Part shown: piece after piece, positions 7,495 to 13,605 of the stretch
How the letters are laid out: the number at the start of each line of letters is the position of its first letter
Numbering within the stretch: position 1 is the stretch's first letter
Origin: Pseudomonadota bacterium
Lineage (GTDB): Bacteria > Desulfobacterota > JAPLJL01
DNA: 13,963 nucleotides
Assembly (NCBI GenBank): GCA_026388615.1
Contig: JAPLJL010000033.1
Location: forward strand, 1 to 13,963
Direction of reading: 5' to 3'
Position numbers and translations under genes: made by a program
Notes under the pieces: model-generated
Seen by the model: the letters and a program-made list of their open reading frames with translations, nothing else
Databases searched by the model: none
Told to the model about the DNA's origin: nothing

Positions 7495-8043
7495 TTATTG
7501 CAGTTCCTCGATCACGATCTGGTCGTTGGTGTAAATGCAGATCTGCGAGGCGATCTTCATGGATTCCTGGGCGATCTCCCGGGCGGAGAGCTGGGAATGC
7601 GAGAGCAGCGCCCGGGCAGCGGCCAGGGCATAGGCCCCGCCGGACCCGATGGCCACGGCCCCGCCGTCCGGCTCGATCACGTCCCCGCTCCCGGAGACAA
7701 TCAGGGCTTGCTCCCGGTCCATCACGAGGAGAAGGGCCTCCAGCCGCCGCAGGACCCGGTCGGTGCGCCAGTCCTTGACCAGTTCCACCGCGGCGCGGGT
7801 CAGGTTCCCGGCGTACCGATTAAGTTTCTCCTCGAATTTCTCGAAGAGGGTGATGGCGTCGGCGGTGGAGCCGGCGAACCCGGCGATGACCTGGTCCTGG
7901 TAAAGCCGGCGAACCTTGCGGGCGGTCCGCTTCATGATCACCTCGCCGGTGGTAACCTGGCCGTCCCCGGCTACGGCGACTTTGCCCTGGTGGCGGACCG
8001 CCAGGATCGTGGTGCCGTGAAAGCTGTTGATGTTCTGTTCCAT
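7495..8043 (-). CDS. hslV: HslV, proteolytic subunit of the HslUV protease
   Basis: Threonine peptidase of the proteasome beta-subunit family; it forms a double hexameric ring capped by HslU. The 182 residues begin with a ten-residue leader ending in FHG, followed by the TT pair whose first Thr (Thr11) should be the N-terminal nucleophile after processing. Other family features: VAVAGDGQVT (22-31), the basic KRTARKVRRL with downstream AGFAGSTADA, and GSGGAYALAAARAL. It is the first gene of the minus-strand run and sits 5 bases from hslU. A TATAAT-like box lies only 13 bases before its ATG and no Shine-Dalgarno sequence is visible, so either the message is leaderless or a more distant promoter is used. 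Confidence 0.97.
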   Translation of the reverse strand: MEQNINSFHGTTILAVRHQGKVAVAGDGQVTTGEVIMKRTARKVRRLYQDQVIAGFAGSTADAITLFEKFEEKLNRYAGNLTRAAVELVKDWRTDRVLRRLEALLLVMDREQALIVSGSGDVIEPDGGAVAIGSGGAYALAAARALLSHSQLSAREIAQESMKIASQICIYTNDQIVIEELQ

Positions 8044-8055
8044 AATTAAACTAAA

Positions 8056-8061
8056 ATTATA
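8056..8061 (-). promoter_or_regulatory. Possible -10 box for the hslV operon
   Basis: The minus strand reads TATAAT exactly. No good -35 hexamer lies at 16-18 bases (GGTATT, GGGTAT, TGGGTA). A start 6-8 bases downstream would leave a leader of only a few bases before the hslV ATG. The region is very AT-rich, so a chance match is possible. Confidence 0.3.
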
Positions 8062-8112
8062 TCACCTTACTATATCCAATACCCAATCCGCGGAATAACC
8101 TCGTTCCCGGGG

Positions 8113-8143
8113 AAAATCAAAGGCCGGTTTACGCTCACCGGCC
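8113..8143 (-). terminator. Hairpin followed by T-rich tract between the binding-protein gene and hslV
   Basis: On the minus strand a perfect 7-base-pair stem GGCCGGT/ACCGGCC with an 8-base loop (8143-8122) is followed by TTTGATTTT. It lies downstream of the minus-strand binding-protein gene and upstream of hslV, as expected for a Rho-independent terminator insulating the operon. The T tract is interrupted, so efficiency is uncertain. Confidence 0.5.
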
Positions 8144-8254
8144 CCTTATAATTAATATAAATAAAACAGGGGCAATATTCAAATATCCCCCATCACAAAA
8201 TACCTTACGCTACCGGTCTTAAGTCCGAGGTCAAAATCAAATTTAAGAAAGAAT

Positions 8255-8365
8255 GGTAGCCGCAACCTTATAGGTTGCGTTTTTTTTTGAGATTTTCTTT
8301 TCGAATGGCGCAGGCTTTCCTCGACCACAGTGTCTCGGGATCTAATCGAAAAGCCTGCGGCTACC
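8255..8365. repeat. Composite palindromic repeat between hslV and the binding-protein gene
   Basis: The outer arms are a perfect 10-base inverted repeat: GGTAGCCGCA (8255-8264) and TGCGGCTACC (8356-8365). Inside the left arm is a hairpin CGCAACC-TTATA-GGTTGCG (8261-8279) followed by nine T residues on the plus strand. Inside the right part are arms CGCAGGCTTT (8309-8318) and AAAGCCTGCG (8350-8359). The nested symmetry and GTAGCCGCA..TGCGGCTAC ends resemble small non-coding dispersed repeats of environmental deltaproteobacteria. The rest of the 8044-8399 gap holds no credible gene. Confidence 0.7.
8261..8288 (+). terminator. Terminator-like hairpin with T9 tract on the plus strand
   Basis: A 7-base-pair stem CGCAACC/GGTTGCG with a 5-base loop is followed directly by nine T residues (8280-8288). 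The form is that of an intrinsic terminator for plus-strand transcription, yet no plus-strand gene lies upstream; it is also part of the composite repeat at 8255-8365. It may end an antisense or small RNA from the hslV leader region, or be only a structural part of the repeat. Confidence 0.4.
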
Positions 8366-8399
8366 CGTAGACAAGGGACTGGGGACTGCGAATAAATCT

Positions 8400-10040
8400 C
8401 TACCAGGAATAACGCTGGAAAGGCTTGGGAACGTACCACTTCTCAAAGTTGTAGGAGATCCCGGCCGGGGCGGGTTCGATGCCCCGGAAGCGTTTTTGAA
8501 TGGCGGGGAGCGCCTCGGGGTAGAAAAGAAAAACATAAGGCTGCTCTTCGGCCAGGATTTCCTGGATCCGGAAATAGGCCTGCTTCCTTTTCTCCAGGTC
8601 GAAGGTATGCCGTCCCTGCTCCAGGAGCTGGTCCACCTCCGGATTGATGAAGTTCACGAAGTTGAGTTCCTTTTCCTTGGTTTTGCTGGAATGCCAGATG
8701 TCGAACTGGTCGGGTTCCGGCCCCATTTGCCAGCCCAGAATCACCACCTCGAACCGGCGCTTATCAATAAACTCATTAATGAAGGCCGACCATTCCAGGA
8801 TCCGGATCTTCACGCTGATCCCGATCTTTTTCAGGCGGCGCTGGATGATCTCGGCGGTGCGGGAGCGGGTGATGTTGCCTTGGTTGGTCAGGATGGTGAA
8901 TTCGAAAGGCTGCCCGTCCTTGTCCAGGATGCCGTCGCCGTTGCGGTCTTCGTAACCGGCTTCTTTTAAAAGCCGACGGGCCTGGTCCGGATCGTAGGGA
9001 TATTTTTTCACATCGGGGTTATAGAACCAGGTGTTGGGGCGGTAGGGCCCGGTCGCCTCCACCCCCAGCCCGAAGAGCACACCGTCGATGATTTCCTTCT
9101 TGTCGATGGCAGAGGCGATCGCCTGGCGGACCCTTTTATCGGCGAAGCGGGGGTCTTTCAGGTTGAAACCTAGATAGGAATAGCTGAAGGTCAGGTAACG
9201 GTAACGAGTGTAGCTTTCCCGAAACCTGGCGTTTTCGCTCTGCCGGGCGTATTGCAGGGGGGTTAACCCCACTTCGTCCAACCCGCCGGAAAGGAGTTCC
9301 AGAAACATCGTGGCCTGGTCGGGGATGATCCGGTAAATGTAACGGTCGATGTAGGGACGGCCCGCGAAATAATTGGGGTTGAAGGAAAGCTCGATCTTCT
9401 CCCCGGTCTTCCAGCCTCCGAACCGGTAGTAGCCGGTGCCGACGGGATTGCGGACGAGAGAGCTTTTGGTGAGGTCCTGGTTGACGAGCAGATGCCGGGG
9501 GATTATCCCCACCCCCCAGCTGTCCAGGGCCGGGGCGAAGGGCTGCTTGTAGCTCACCTGGAAGGTATTGGGGTCCAGGACCTTGGCCTCCCGAACTTCC
9601 AGAAACGCGCTGGCATAGGCGGTAGGGGTGCGGGGATCGGTGATGGCCTGGTAGGTGAAGAGGGCGTCTTCGGCGGAGAAGGGCTTGCCGTCGTGCCATT
9701 TCACCCCCGAGCGCAGGTGAAAGGTGATGGTCAAACCGTCCTTGCTGATTTCCCAGGACTGGGCCAGGTCCCCGACGATGTTGAGGTCCTTGTCATATTT
9801 GATCAGGCCGTTGTAGACCAGGCCGGCGATTTCCGCGGAGGCCGAATCCGAGGCCAGGATGGGAATCAGGGTGGAAGCGTCGCCGATCGAGCCCACGATG
9901 ATCGCGTCGCCGGTGGCCGGGGCTTCCGCTCCCGGCCCGACCGTCCCGGCCGGGGGCGGGGTGGATTTTTTCTGGCAGGCCGGGAGAAATATGGCGACGA
10001 GCAAGGCGGCGAAAAGGATTTTCCCTGAGTTTCTAAACAT
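8400..10040 (-). CDS. ABC-type oligopeptide/dipeptide solute-binding lipoprotein
   Basis: Extracytoplasmic binding protein of the SBP_bac_5 (OppA/DppA) family that captures peptides or other small ligands for an ABC importer. From ATG 10040 there are 546 residues: a lipoprotein signal MFRNSGKILFAALLVAIF, then lipobox LPAC with Cys22, a Pro/Gly-rich tether, and the binding fold. Family features include GSIGDASTLIPIL near the mature N-terminus, GLVYNGLIKYDKDLNIVGDLAQSWEIS, LRSGVKWHDGKPFSAEDALFTYQAI, and VRQAIASAIDKKEII. The frame extends upstream to a TTG at 10079, but the ATG gives the better signal peptide; neither has a clear Shine-Dalgarno sequence. It ends in TAG, the only gene here to do so apart from the internal TAG of argB. 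No permease or ATPase genes adjoin, so it is an orphan; ligand unknown. Confidence 0.93.
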   Translation of the reverse strand: MFRNSGKILFAALLVAIFLPACQKKSTPPPAGTVGPGAEAPATGDAIIVGSIGDASTLIPILASDSASAEIAGLVYNGLIKYDKDLNIVGDLAQSWEISKDGLTITFHLRSGVKWHDGKPFSAEDALFTYQAITDPRTPTAYASAFLEVREAKVLDPNTFQVSYKQPFAPALDSWGVGIIPRHLLVNQDLTKSSLVRNPVGTGYYRFGGWKTGEKIELSFNPNYFAGRPYIDRYIYRIIPDQATMFLELLSGGLDEVGLTPLQYARQSENARFRESYTRYRYLTFSYSYLGFNLKDPRFADKRVRQAIASAIDKKEIIDGVLFGLGVEATGPYRPNTWFYNPDVKKYPYDPDQARRLLKEAGYEDRNGDGILDKDGQPFEFTILTNQGNITRSRTAEIIQRRLKKIGISVKIRILEWSAFINEFIDKRRFEVVILGWQMGPEPDQFDIWHSSKTKEKELNFVNFINPEVDQLLEQGRHTFDLEKRKQAYFRIQEILAEEQPYVFLFYPEALPAIQKRFRGIEPAPAGISYNFEKWYVPKPFQRYSW

Positions 10041-10163
10041 ACGGATTAAAAATTTACTCTGATCAAGGTATGAATTCAATACATAAACAAGTCTGGGATT
10101 TTCTGTTTAAATCTTGATTTGGGTACAACTAATGTATGGGCTTAACCGATTTCATATTTAGTT

Positions 10164-10246
10164 GTCATTGCGAGGAGCACTTGCGACGAAGCAATCTCTG
10201 TCTGGGCGGCGAGATTGCCGCGCTCCCTTTGGTCGCTCGCAATGAC
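10164..10246. repeat. 83-base nested palindrome, dispersed repeat (full copy)
   Basis: Terminal inverted repeats are perfect over 11 bases: GTCATTGCGAG at the left end and CTCGCAATGAC at the right. An inner pair GCAATCTC/GAGATTGC is also perfect, so the element folds as a long two-tier hairpin. It lies between the divergent binding-protein gene and galU. A half copy occurs at 13392-13420. There is no coding capacity. This type of intergenic repeat is widespread in deltaproteobacterial genomes (general knowledge, not searched here). Confidence 0.8.
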
Positions 10247-10305
10247 GATCCTATTAGTATTCGAAAGCCAAAGGATCCGGAAGTTTCGGACGGCGGTCAT
10301 ATTGC

Positions 10306-10334
10306 TTGACACTACCGGCAGACTGGCGAAGAAT
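10306..10334 (+). promoter_or_regulatory. Candidate sigma-70 promoter for galU
   Basis: A consensus -35 TTGACA (10306-10311) is followed after 17 bases by AAGAAT (10329-10334), which matches four of six -10 positions. The predicted start, around 10341, would leave a leader of about 25 bases containing the strong galU ribosome site AGAGGAGAG. Spacing and -35 are good, -10 is weak. Confidence 0.45.
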
Positions 10335-10366
10335 TACTCTGGGAACCACTGGAAAGAGGAGAGAGA

Positions 10367-11236
10367 ATGAAAGTAAGAAAAGCGGTAATCCCGGCGGCGG
10401 GGAGAGGAACCCGGTTTCTGCCGGCCACCAAGGCGATTGCCAAGGAGATGCTCCCGATCGTGGACCGTCCCACTATTCAATACGTGGTGGAAGAGGCCGT
10501 CCTTTCCGGGGTGAAAACCATTGTTTTGATTACCAGCCGGGGCAAGAGTGAAATCGAGGATCATTTCGACCTGGCCCCGGAGCTGGAGAGTCTCCTGCAG
10601 AAAAAAGGCGATCAGAAGGCCTGGCAGGAGGTCCACGCCCTGGCCGAGATGTGCGAGATTATCTCCGTCCGCCAGCAGGAGCAGAAGGGGCTTGGCCACG
10701 CGGTTCTCTGCGCCCGGCAGGCGGTCGGGAACGAGCCGTTCGCGGTTTTGCTCGGCGACGACATCATGGACGCCGACCCGCCGGTGACCGCCCAGATGAT
10801 CCGGGCTTTTGAGGAATTCGGGGGCTCGATCGTCGGGGTGCTGAATGTTCCCCGGGATAAGGTCCATCTTTACGGGGCGATCAAGGGCAAGGAGGTGAAG
10901 TCTCGGGTGCACCGGATCGAGAGAATTATAGAGAAGCCGAAGCCAGAGGAGGCGCCCTCAACCATCGTCAGCACCGGCCGCTATCTCTTTACCCCCCGGA
11001 TTTTCGATCTCCTGGCAGACCAGGCTTCCGGCCGGGGCGGGGAGATCCAGCTTACCGACGCGATCGACCGCCTGGCCCAGATCGAGCCGGTTTACGCCCT
11101 GGAATACCAGGGGCTCCGGTTTGACGCTGGGGAGAAAATCGGCTACCTCCGGGCCAACCTTCATTACGCCCTGAAGCGCCCGGATCTTTCTGCCGGGGTT
11201 AAGGAATTGATCCGGGAATTCTCCAAGAAGATTTAA
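10367..11236 (+). CDS. galU: UTP-glucose-1-phosphate uridylyltransferase
   Basis: Makes UDP-glucose from UTP and glucose 1-phosphate, supplying glucosyl units for lipopolysaccharide, exopolysaccharide and other glycans. The 289 residues match the family. Seen: the N-terminal nucleotide-binding signature PAAGRGTRFLPATK (9-22), KEMLPIVDRPTIQYVVEEA (26-44), the metal/nucleotide-site region LLGDDIMD, IIEKPKPEEAPSTIVSTGRY, GGEIQLTDAIDRL, and GLRFDAGEKIGYLRANLHYAL near the C-terminus. The start is clear: ATG preceded at good distance by AGAGGAGAG. It is transcribed divergently from the binding-protein gene and is separated by a 188-base repeat-bearing gap from the exported-protein gene. The LPxTK and FDAGEK motifs favour GalU over RmlA or GlmU. 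Confidence 0.97.
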   Translation: MKVRKAVIPAAGRGTRFLPATKAIAKEMLPIVDRPTIQYVVEEAVLSGVKTIVLITSRGKSEIEDHFDLAPELESLLQKKGDQKAWQEVHALAEMCEIISVRQQEQKGLGHAVLCARQAVGNEPFAVLLGDDIMDADPPVTAQMIRAFEEFGGSIVGVLNVPRDKVHLYGAIKGKEVKSRVHRIERIIEKPKPEEAPSTIVSTGRYLFTPRIFDLLADQASGRGGEIQLTDAIDRLAQIEPVYALEYQGLRFDAGEKIGYLRANLHYALKRPDLSAGVKELIREFSKKI

Positions 11237-11279
11237 ATTATGGCTACTAGGATGTTTGACGGATCAAAATATACTCGTT

Positions 11280-11338
11280 ATTCCGGACCTGATCCGGAAT
11301 CCAGATTTTTCTGGATCCCGGCTTTCGCCGGGATGACA
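11280..11338. repeat. Dispersed palindromic repeat with three hairpins, after galU
   Basis: Three hairpins follow one another: ATTCCGG/CCGGAAT (11280-11300), CCAG/CTGG (11301-11314) and ATCCCGGC-TTTC-GCCGGGAT (11315-11334), then GAC. It lies 44 bases after the galU stop and might also slow transcription, but no T tract follows. A related element with an insertion lies at 12995-13091. Confidence 0.75.
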
Positions 11339-11424
11339 TAAAGAGGAGTAATCCCAATTGAGGTTTGTCCCGTACTCCGATGGGGGATGGGATGACAGGC
11401 ACAGGAAACCAGGGGAGAATAAAC

Positions 11425-12189
11425 TTGAAAATTTCCAACCTGAGGATCAGGCGATACGCCTTTACCATATTGTTTTTTCTATTCCTTGCTCCTTGCTCCC
11501 TGCTCCTTGCTCGGGCCGCTTCGGCTTACCTGCCTCCCCCCGAGCGGATCCTGGCCAAAACCCTGAAAACCATGCCCGACGGGACATTCCTCCGGGCCCG
11601 GGGAACCCTGGAGTTATTACCGCCGGAGCCCTCTGCTCCCGGTCTGGCCGTTTCCTTCCGGTTTTATCTTGCGATTCCCAATCAGATCAGGTTCGAGTTT
11701 TCATCGCCTTCTTACGCGAAGGGCCTGACCGTGGTGGTGATCAAGAACAATATTCTGCTCTCGGCCAAGGATTCGGAGCTCGCCCGGGTAATCGGCCAAG
11801 AACTGCCGAATCTTTTGCCGGCCTTATTCGCCCCTTTCATCTCCGAGGGGATTAAAGCCCTCAGAACCAGCCTCGAGGGCCAGGGGATAAACGCGGGCCA
11901 GGTCAGTCTCGAGCATTTCGAGCGCGAGATTGTTTACCGGATCGGCAATCCGGAAGCGGGAAATCCGGGGATCTGGTTGAACAAGGACAATTATTTCCCT
12001 CGGCGGCTCGAGCTTTCCCGGGAAAAACCCGTCAGGATTGATTATCTCAAGTATCGATTTCTCGAAAACAGCACGGCCTGTCCGGCGGAAATCGATCTTG
12101 ATTCCGGGGGAAAACCTTGGGTGAAGATCCGGTTTTATTCGATCCAATTGATCCCCGCCTTCCCCCCGGGTTTCTTTTCGCTCAAATAA
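11425..12189 (+). CDS. Exported LolA-like (outer-membrane lipoprotein-sorting-like) protein
   Basis: Predicted periplasmic protein of 254 residues. The N-terminus has a basic stretch (KISNLRIRRY), a hydrophobic core FTILFFLFLAPCSLLLA and a signal-peptidase I site ASA before YLPPPE at 35-40. LAPC is not a proper lipobox, so it is probably soluble. The mature part alternates short strands as in the LolA/LppX half-barrel: RARGTLELL, FRFYLAIPNQIRFEF, VVVIKNNILLS, REIVYRIG, GIWLNKDNYFPRRLEL, RIDYLKYRF, KIRFYSIQL. The pattern of YRIG, then IWLxKDxxxPRRL, then an xIxYxxYRF strand is typical of this loose family. I chose TTG at 11425 because AGGGGAG precedes it by six to seven bases; the frame opens at 11365 but that extension has no ribosome site. 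It could act in lipoprotein or lipid transport; this rests on fold pattern only. Confidence 0.6.
   Translation: MKISNLRIRRYAFTILFFLFLAPCSLLLARAASAYLPPPERILAKTLKTMPDGTFLRARGTLELLPPEPSAPGLAVSFRFYLAIPNQIRFEFSSPSYAKGLTVVVIKNNILLSAKDSELARVIGQELPNLLPALFAPFISEGIKALRTSLEGQGINAGQVSLEHFEREIVYRIGNPEAGNPGIWLNKDNYFPRRLELSREKPVRIDYLKYRFLENSTACPAEIDLDSGGKPWVKIRFYSIQLIPAFPPGFFSLK
11484..11511 (+). repeat. Heptanucleotide array inside the signal-peptide coding region
   Basis: Four contiguous 7-base units, CCTTGCT, CCTTGCT, CCCTGCT, CCTTGCT, lie within codons 20-29 of the exported protein and encode part of its hydrophobic core (LAPCSLLLA). Because 7 is not a multiple of 3, each unit is read in a different frame. 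This is the only such array in the window that lies within a gene. Confidence 0.8.
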
Positions 12190-12228
12190 ATAGAGGCGAT
12201 GTTTTTCCCGTTTCACAGGTCGGGATGA

Positions 12229-12350
12229 GTTTAAATATTTTTCCCTCCCCCTTGGGGTGAGGGCGGGGGAGAGGGTGACGTTTAAATATTTCACCCTCCC
12301 CTTCATCCCCTCCCCTCGAGGGAGGGGAAATTGATGGTGTAAATATTTTG
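12229..12350. repeat. Repeat block of AAATATTT boxes and C-rich/G-rich hairpins between the LolA-like gene and plsY
   Basis: The palindromic box AAATATTT, preceded by GTTT or TGT, occurs three times (12229-12240, 12280-12291, 12338-12349), about 51 and 58 bases apart. Between the boxes are pyrimidine- and purine-rich stretches able to pair, notably CCCTCGAGGG around 12314-12323 flanked by CCCCT and AGGGG. The block fills nearly all of the gap before plsY and may affect readthrough into it. There is no T tract and no coding potential. Confidence 0.65.
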
Positions 12351-12940
12351 TGGGGGAAAATTTGCTGATTCTGATCGGGTTGTTTGTTTTCAGTTACCTT
12401 CTGGGGTCCATTCCTACCGGGTATCTCCTGGCTCGAAGCCAGGGGATCGATATCCGCGAGGTGGGCAGCGGCAACATCGGGGCCACCAACGTCGCCCGCG
12501 CGCTGGGGAAAAAGGCTGCCATCGCGACTTTTGCCGGGGACGCGCTGAAAGGGGTGATCCCGGTATTGATTGCCGGCTGGCTGGATCTCGGCATGGAGGT
12601 CGAGGCGCTGGCCGGGCTGATCGCCTTCCTGGGTCACTGTTTCTCGGTTTTCCTGAAATTCCGGGGCGGCAAGGGCGTGGCTACCGGATTCGGGGCCTGC
12701 CTGGCGCTGGCGCCGGTTCCCGCCCTGATTGCCATCGCGCTCTGGGGCGCGATATTTATCCCCACCCGCCTTTCTTCCCTGGCCGCCCTGGCCGCGGCCC
12801 TCGCCCTGCCGTGGCTGGTCTGGTTTATCAGCGAACCTCCGATCCTCTTATACTTTACCCTGCCGGTGATCGTCATCCTCATTTTCAACCACCGGGAAAA
12901 CATCCAGCGGCTCTGGAAAGGCAAGGAATCAAAGTTCTGA
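12350..12940 (+). CDS. plsY: Acyl-phosphate:glycerol-3-phosphate acyltransferase PlsY
   Basis: Integral inner-membrane enzyme that transfers an acyl chain from acyl phosphate to glycerol 3-phosphate, giving lysophosphatidate at the start of phospholipid synthesis. The protein is 196 residues from GTG. Family motifs: SYLLGSIPTGYLLAR (15-29), GSGNIGATNVARALGKK (39-55), GDALKGVIPV, and GHCFSVFLKFRGGKGVATGFG. Several hydrophobic helices (about 5-22, 63-76, 83-95, 114-134, 137-155, 160-180) fit the multi-span topology. Start choice: GTG 12350 has no ribosome site, whereas TTG 12362 is preceded by GGGGG at five bases and gives an N-terminus closer to the family (LILIGLFVFSYLLGSIP); the TTG may be the true start. 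It ends in TGA. The neighbouring upstream gene is the LolA-like protein, so an envelope-lipid theme is possible. Confidence 0.95.
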   Translation: MGENLLILIGLFVFSYLLGSIPTGYLLARSQGIDIREVGSGNIGATNVARALGKKAAIATFAGDALKGVIPVLIAGWLDLGMEVEALAGLIAFLGHCFSVFLKFRGGKGVATGFGACLALAPVPALIAIALWGAIFIPTRLSSLAALAAALALPWLVWFISEPPILLYFTLPVIVILIFNHRENIQRLWKGKESKF

Positions 12941-12994
12941 GATTGCCGAATGCCGCTTTTGTCATTCTGAACCCCGAGGGGATTAACTTATTCC

Positions 12995-13091
12995 GTCATT
13001 CCGCACTTGATGCGGCCTGCCCGAGCCGTTGGCTCGTGTCGGCCAGGGAATCCAGTTTTATCCTCTGGATCCCGGCTTCCTCCGGGATGAC
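12995..13091. repeat. Dispersed palindromic repeat carrying an inserted hairpin
   Basis: The ends match the 11280-11338 element: GTCATTCCGCACTTGATGCGG at the left (hairpin CCGCA/TGCGG) and AATCCAG...CTGGATCCCGG, then CCGGGATGAC at the right. Between TGCGG and AATCCAG lie about 33 extra bases (13016-13048) that themselves fold: CGAGCC-GTT-GGCTCG (13022-13036) inside CCTGCC..GGCCAGG. This looks like one small palindrome inserted into another. It lies 54 bases after the plsY stop. Confidence 0.7.
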
Positions 13092-13176
13092 GAAGGAGAG
13101 TGGATGCCGGCTTTCCCTCGACTGGGTTCGGGGCAAGTCGCCGGGCTCGCAGAGCTCGGAGGCGTAAGGTGCAAAA

Positions 13177-13204
13177 GCAGAAGATAGAAGATTGGTGATA
13201 GGAA
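13177..13204. repeat. Degenerate heptanucleotide array (AGAAGAT-like)
   Basis: Units GCAGAAG, ATAGAAG, ATTGGTG, ATAGGAA follow in a 7-base phase. The last two are weaker matches. It is the least regular array of the group in 13177-13597. Confidence 0.5.
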
Positions 13205-13230
13205 ATGGGGTTTGTTGGGTTTTAAGGAAA

Positions 13231-13340
13231 ACCGGCTTCCGGCCCCGCTTCCAGCCCGTAGGGCTTACAGGCCGGCTTCCGGCCCGTAGGGCCTTACAGC
13301 CCGGAGGGAGGGTAGGGGCCTACAACCCGGAGGGGGGGAG
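13231..13340. repeat. GC-rich imperfect tandem repeat
   Basis: CTTCCAGCCCGTAGGG plus CTTACAG (13248-13270) recurs as CTTCCGGCCCGTAGGG plus CCTTACAG (13276-13299), and GGGCCTTACAGCCCGGAGGG (13289-13308) recurs as GGGCCTACAACCCGGAGGG (13316-13334), giving a period of about 27-28 bases. The flanking motif CCGGCTTCCGG appears twice (13232-13242 and 13272-13282). It is non-coding. Confidence 0.7.
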
Positions 13341-13359
13341 GTTCTTGCTCAGAGAAAAT

Positions 13360-13380
13360 CGACCGCCGACGGCAGACCGC
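13360..13380. repeat. Heptanucleotide array (CGACCGC-like)
   Basis: Three contiguous units CGACCGC, CGACGGC, AGACCGC. The reverse complement reads GCGGTCT, GCCGTCG, GCGGTCG, clearly related to the array at 13525-13552 and in the same orientation. Confidence 0.65.
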
Positions 13381-13391
13381 CGTTTAAATCT

Positions 13392-13420
13392 GTCATTGCG
13401 AGCGACAGCTAAGCAATCTC
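13392..13420. repeat. Half copy of the 83-base palindromic repeat
   Basis: It begins GTCATTGCGAG and ends GCAATCTC, the same outer and inner left arms as the full element at 10164-10246, but the right half is missing. The linking bases differ (CGACAGCTAA). The right side is followed by a heptanucleotide array. Confidence 0.75.
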
Positions 13421-13438
13421 TCTTTTCCGCTTTGCCTT

Positions 13439-13480
13439 TGCTCCCTGCCCTATGCGCTATGCCCGTTGCTCTCAGCGACC
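13439..13480. repeat. Heptanucleotide array (TGCNCTA-like)
   Basis: Six units in strict phase: TGCTCCC, TGCCCTA, TGCGCTA, TGCCCGT, TGCTCTC, AGCGACC. The TGC core recurs every 7 bases from 13439 to 13469. Its unit resembles the CCTTGCT array at 11484-11511 when shifted. Confidence 0.75.
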
Positions 13481-13524
13481 TTCCCCCCTAAAAAAGGAAA
13501 AGAGCCAACGAGCCAGACCAAGAA

Positions 13525-13552
13525 AGCTGACCGCTGACGGCTGAAAGCTTAA
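13525..13552. repeat. Heptanucleotide array (AGCTGAC-like)
   Basis: Four units in phase: AGCTGAC, CGCTGAC, GGCTGAA, AGCTTAA. GCT recurs every 7 bases. The reverse complement (TTAAGCT, TTCAGCC, GTCAGCG, GTCAGCT) is related to the array at 13360-13380. Confidence 0.7.
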
Positions 13553-13569
13553 GGGCTTTTTTCCCCTGC

Positions 13570-13597
13570 CTACTACCTACCAGCTACCACCTACGAC
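13570..13597. repeat. Heptanucleotide array (CTACCAC-like)
   Basis: Four contiguous units CTACTAC, CTACCAG, CTACCAC, CTACGAC, followed by CTGG. It ends only nine bases before the stop codon of the permease gene on the minus strand, comparable to the array touching the argB stop. Confidence 0.8.
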
Positions 13598-13605
13598 CTG
13601 GTTTT

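Noticed and set aside
6068..7534. 488-codon open frame on the plus strand
   Set aside because: It lies antisense across hslU and its product has no recognisable motifs and abnormal Gly/Asp/His/Phe content; long antisense frames are expected opposite GC-rich genes.
8179..8439. 86-codon minus-strand frame between the binding-protein gene and hslV
   Set aside because: It runs through the composite repeat and overlaps the end of the binding-protein gene; basic, low-complexity product without family signs.
10060..10090. Operator around the palindrome TGAATTCA upstream of the binding-protein gene
   Set aside because: Only 8 bases long and in AT-rich DNA; no second half-site or clear promoter spacing.
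13192..13491. 99-codon plus-strand frame
   Set aside because: It consists of tandem and heptanucleotide repeats translated by chance; no ribosome site.
13540..13565. Terminator at AAAGC..GCTTTTTT near 13545-13562
   Set aside because: The stem is only about five base pairs and is built from the heptanucleotide array; too weak to call.
13165..13605. CRISPR array
   Set aside because: Repeats are 7-base degenerate units or about 27-base imperfect GC-rich repeats without constant repeats and unique spacers; no cas genes.
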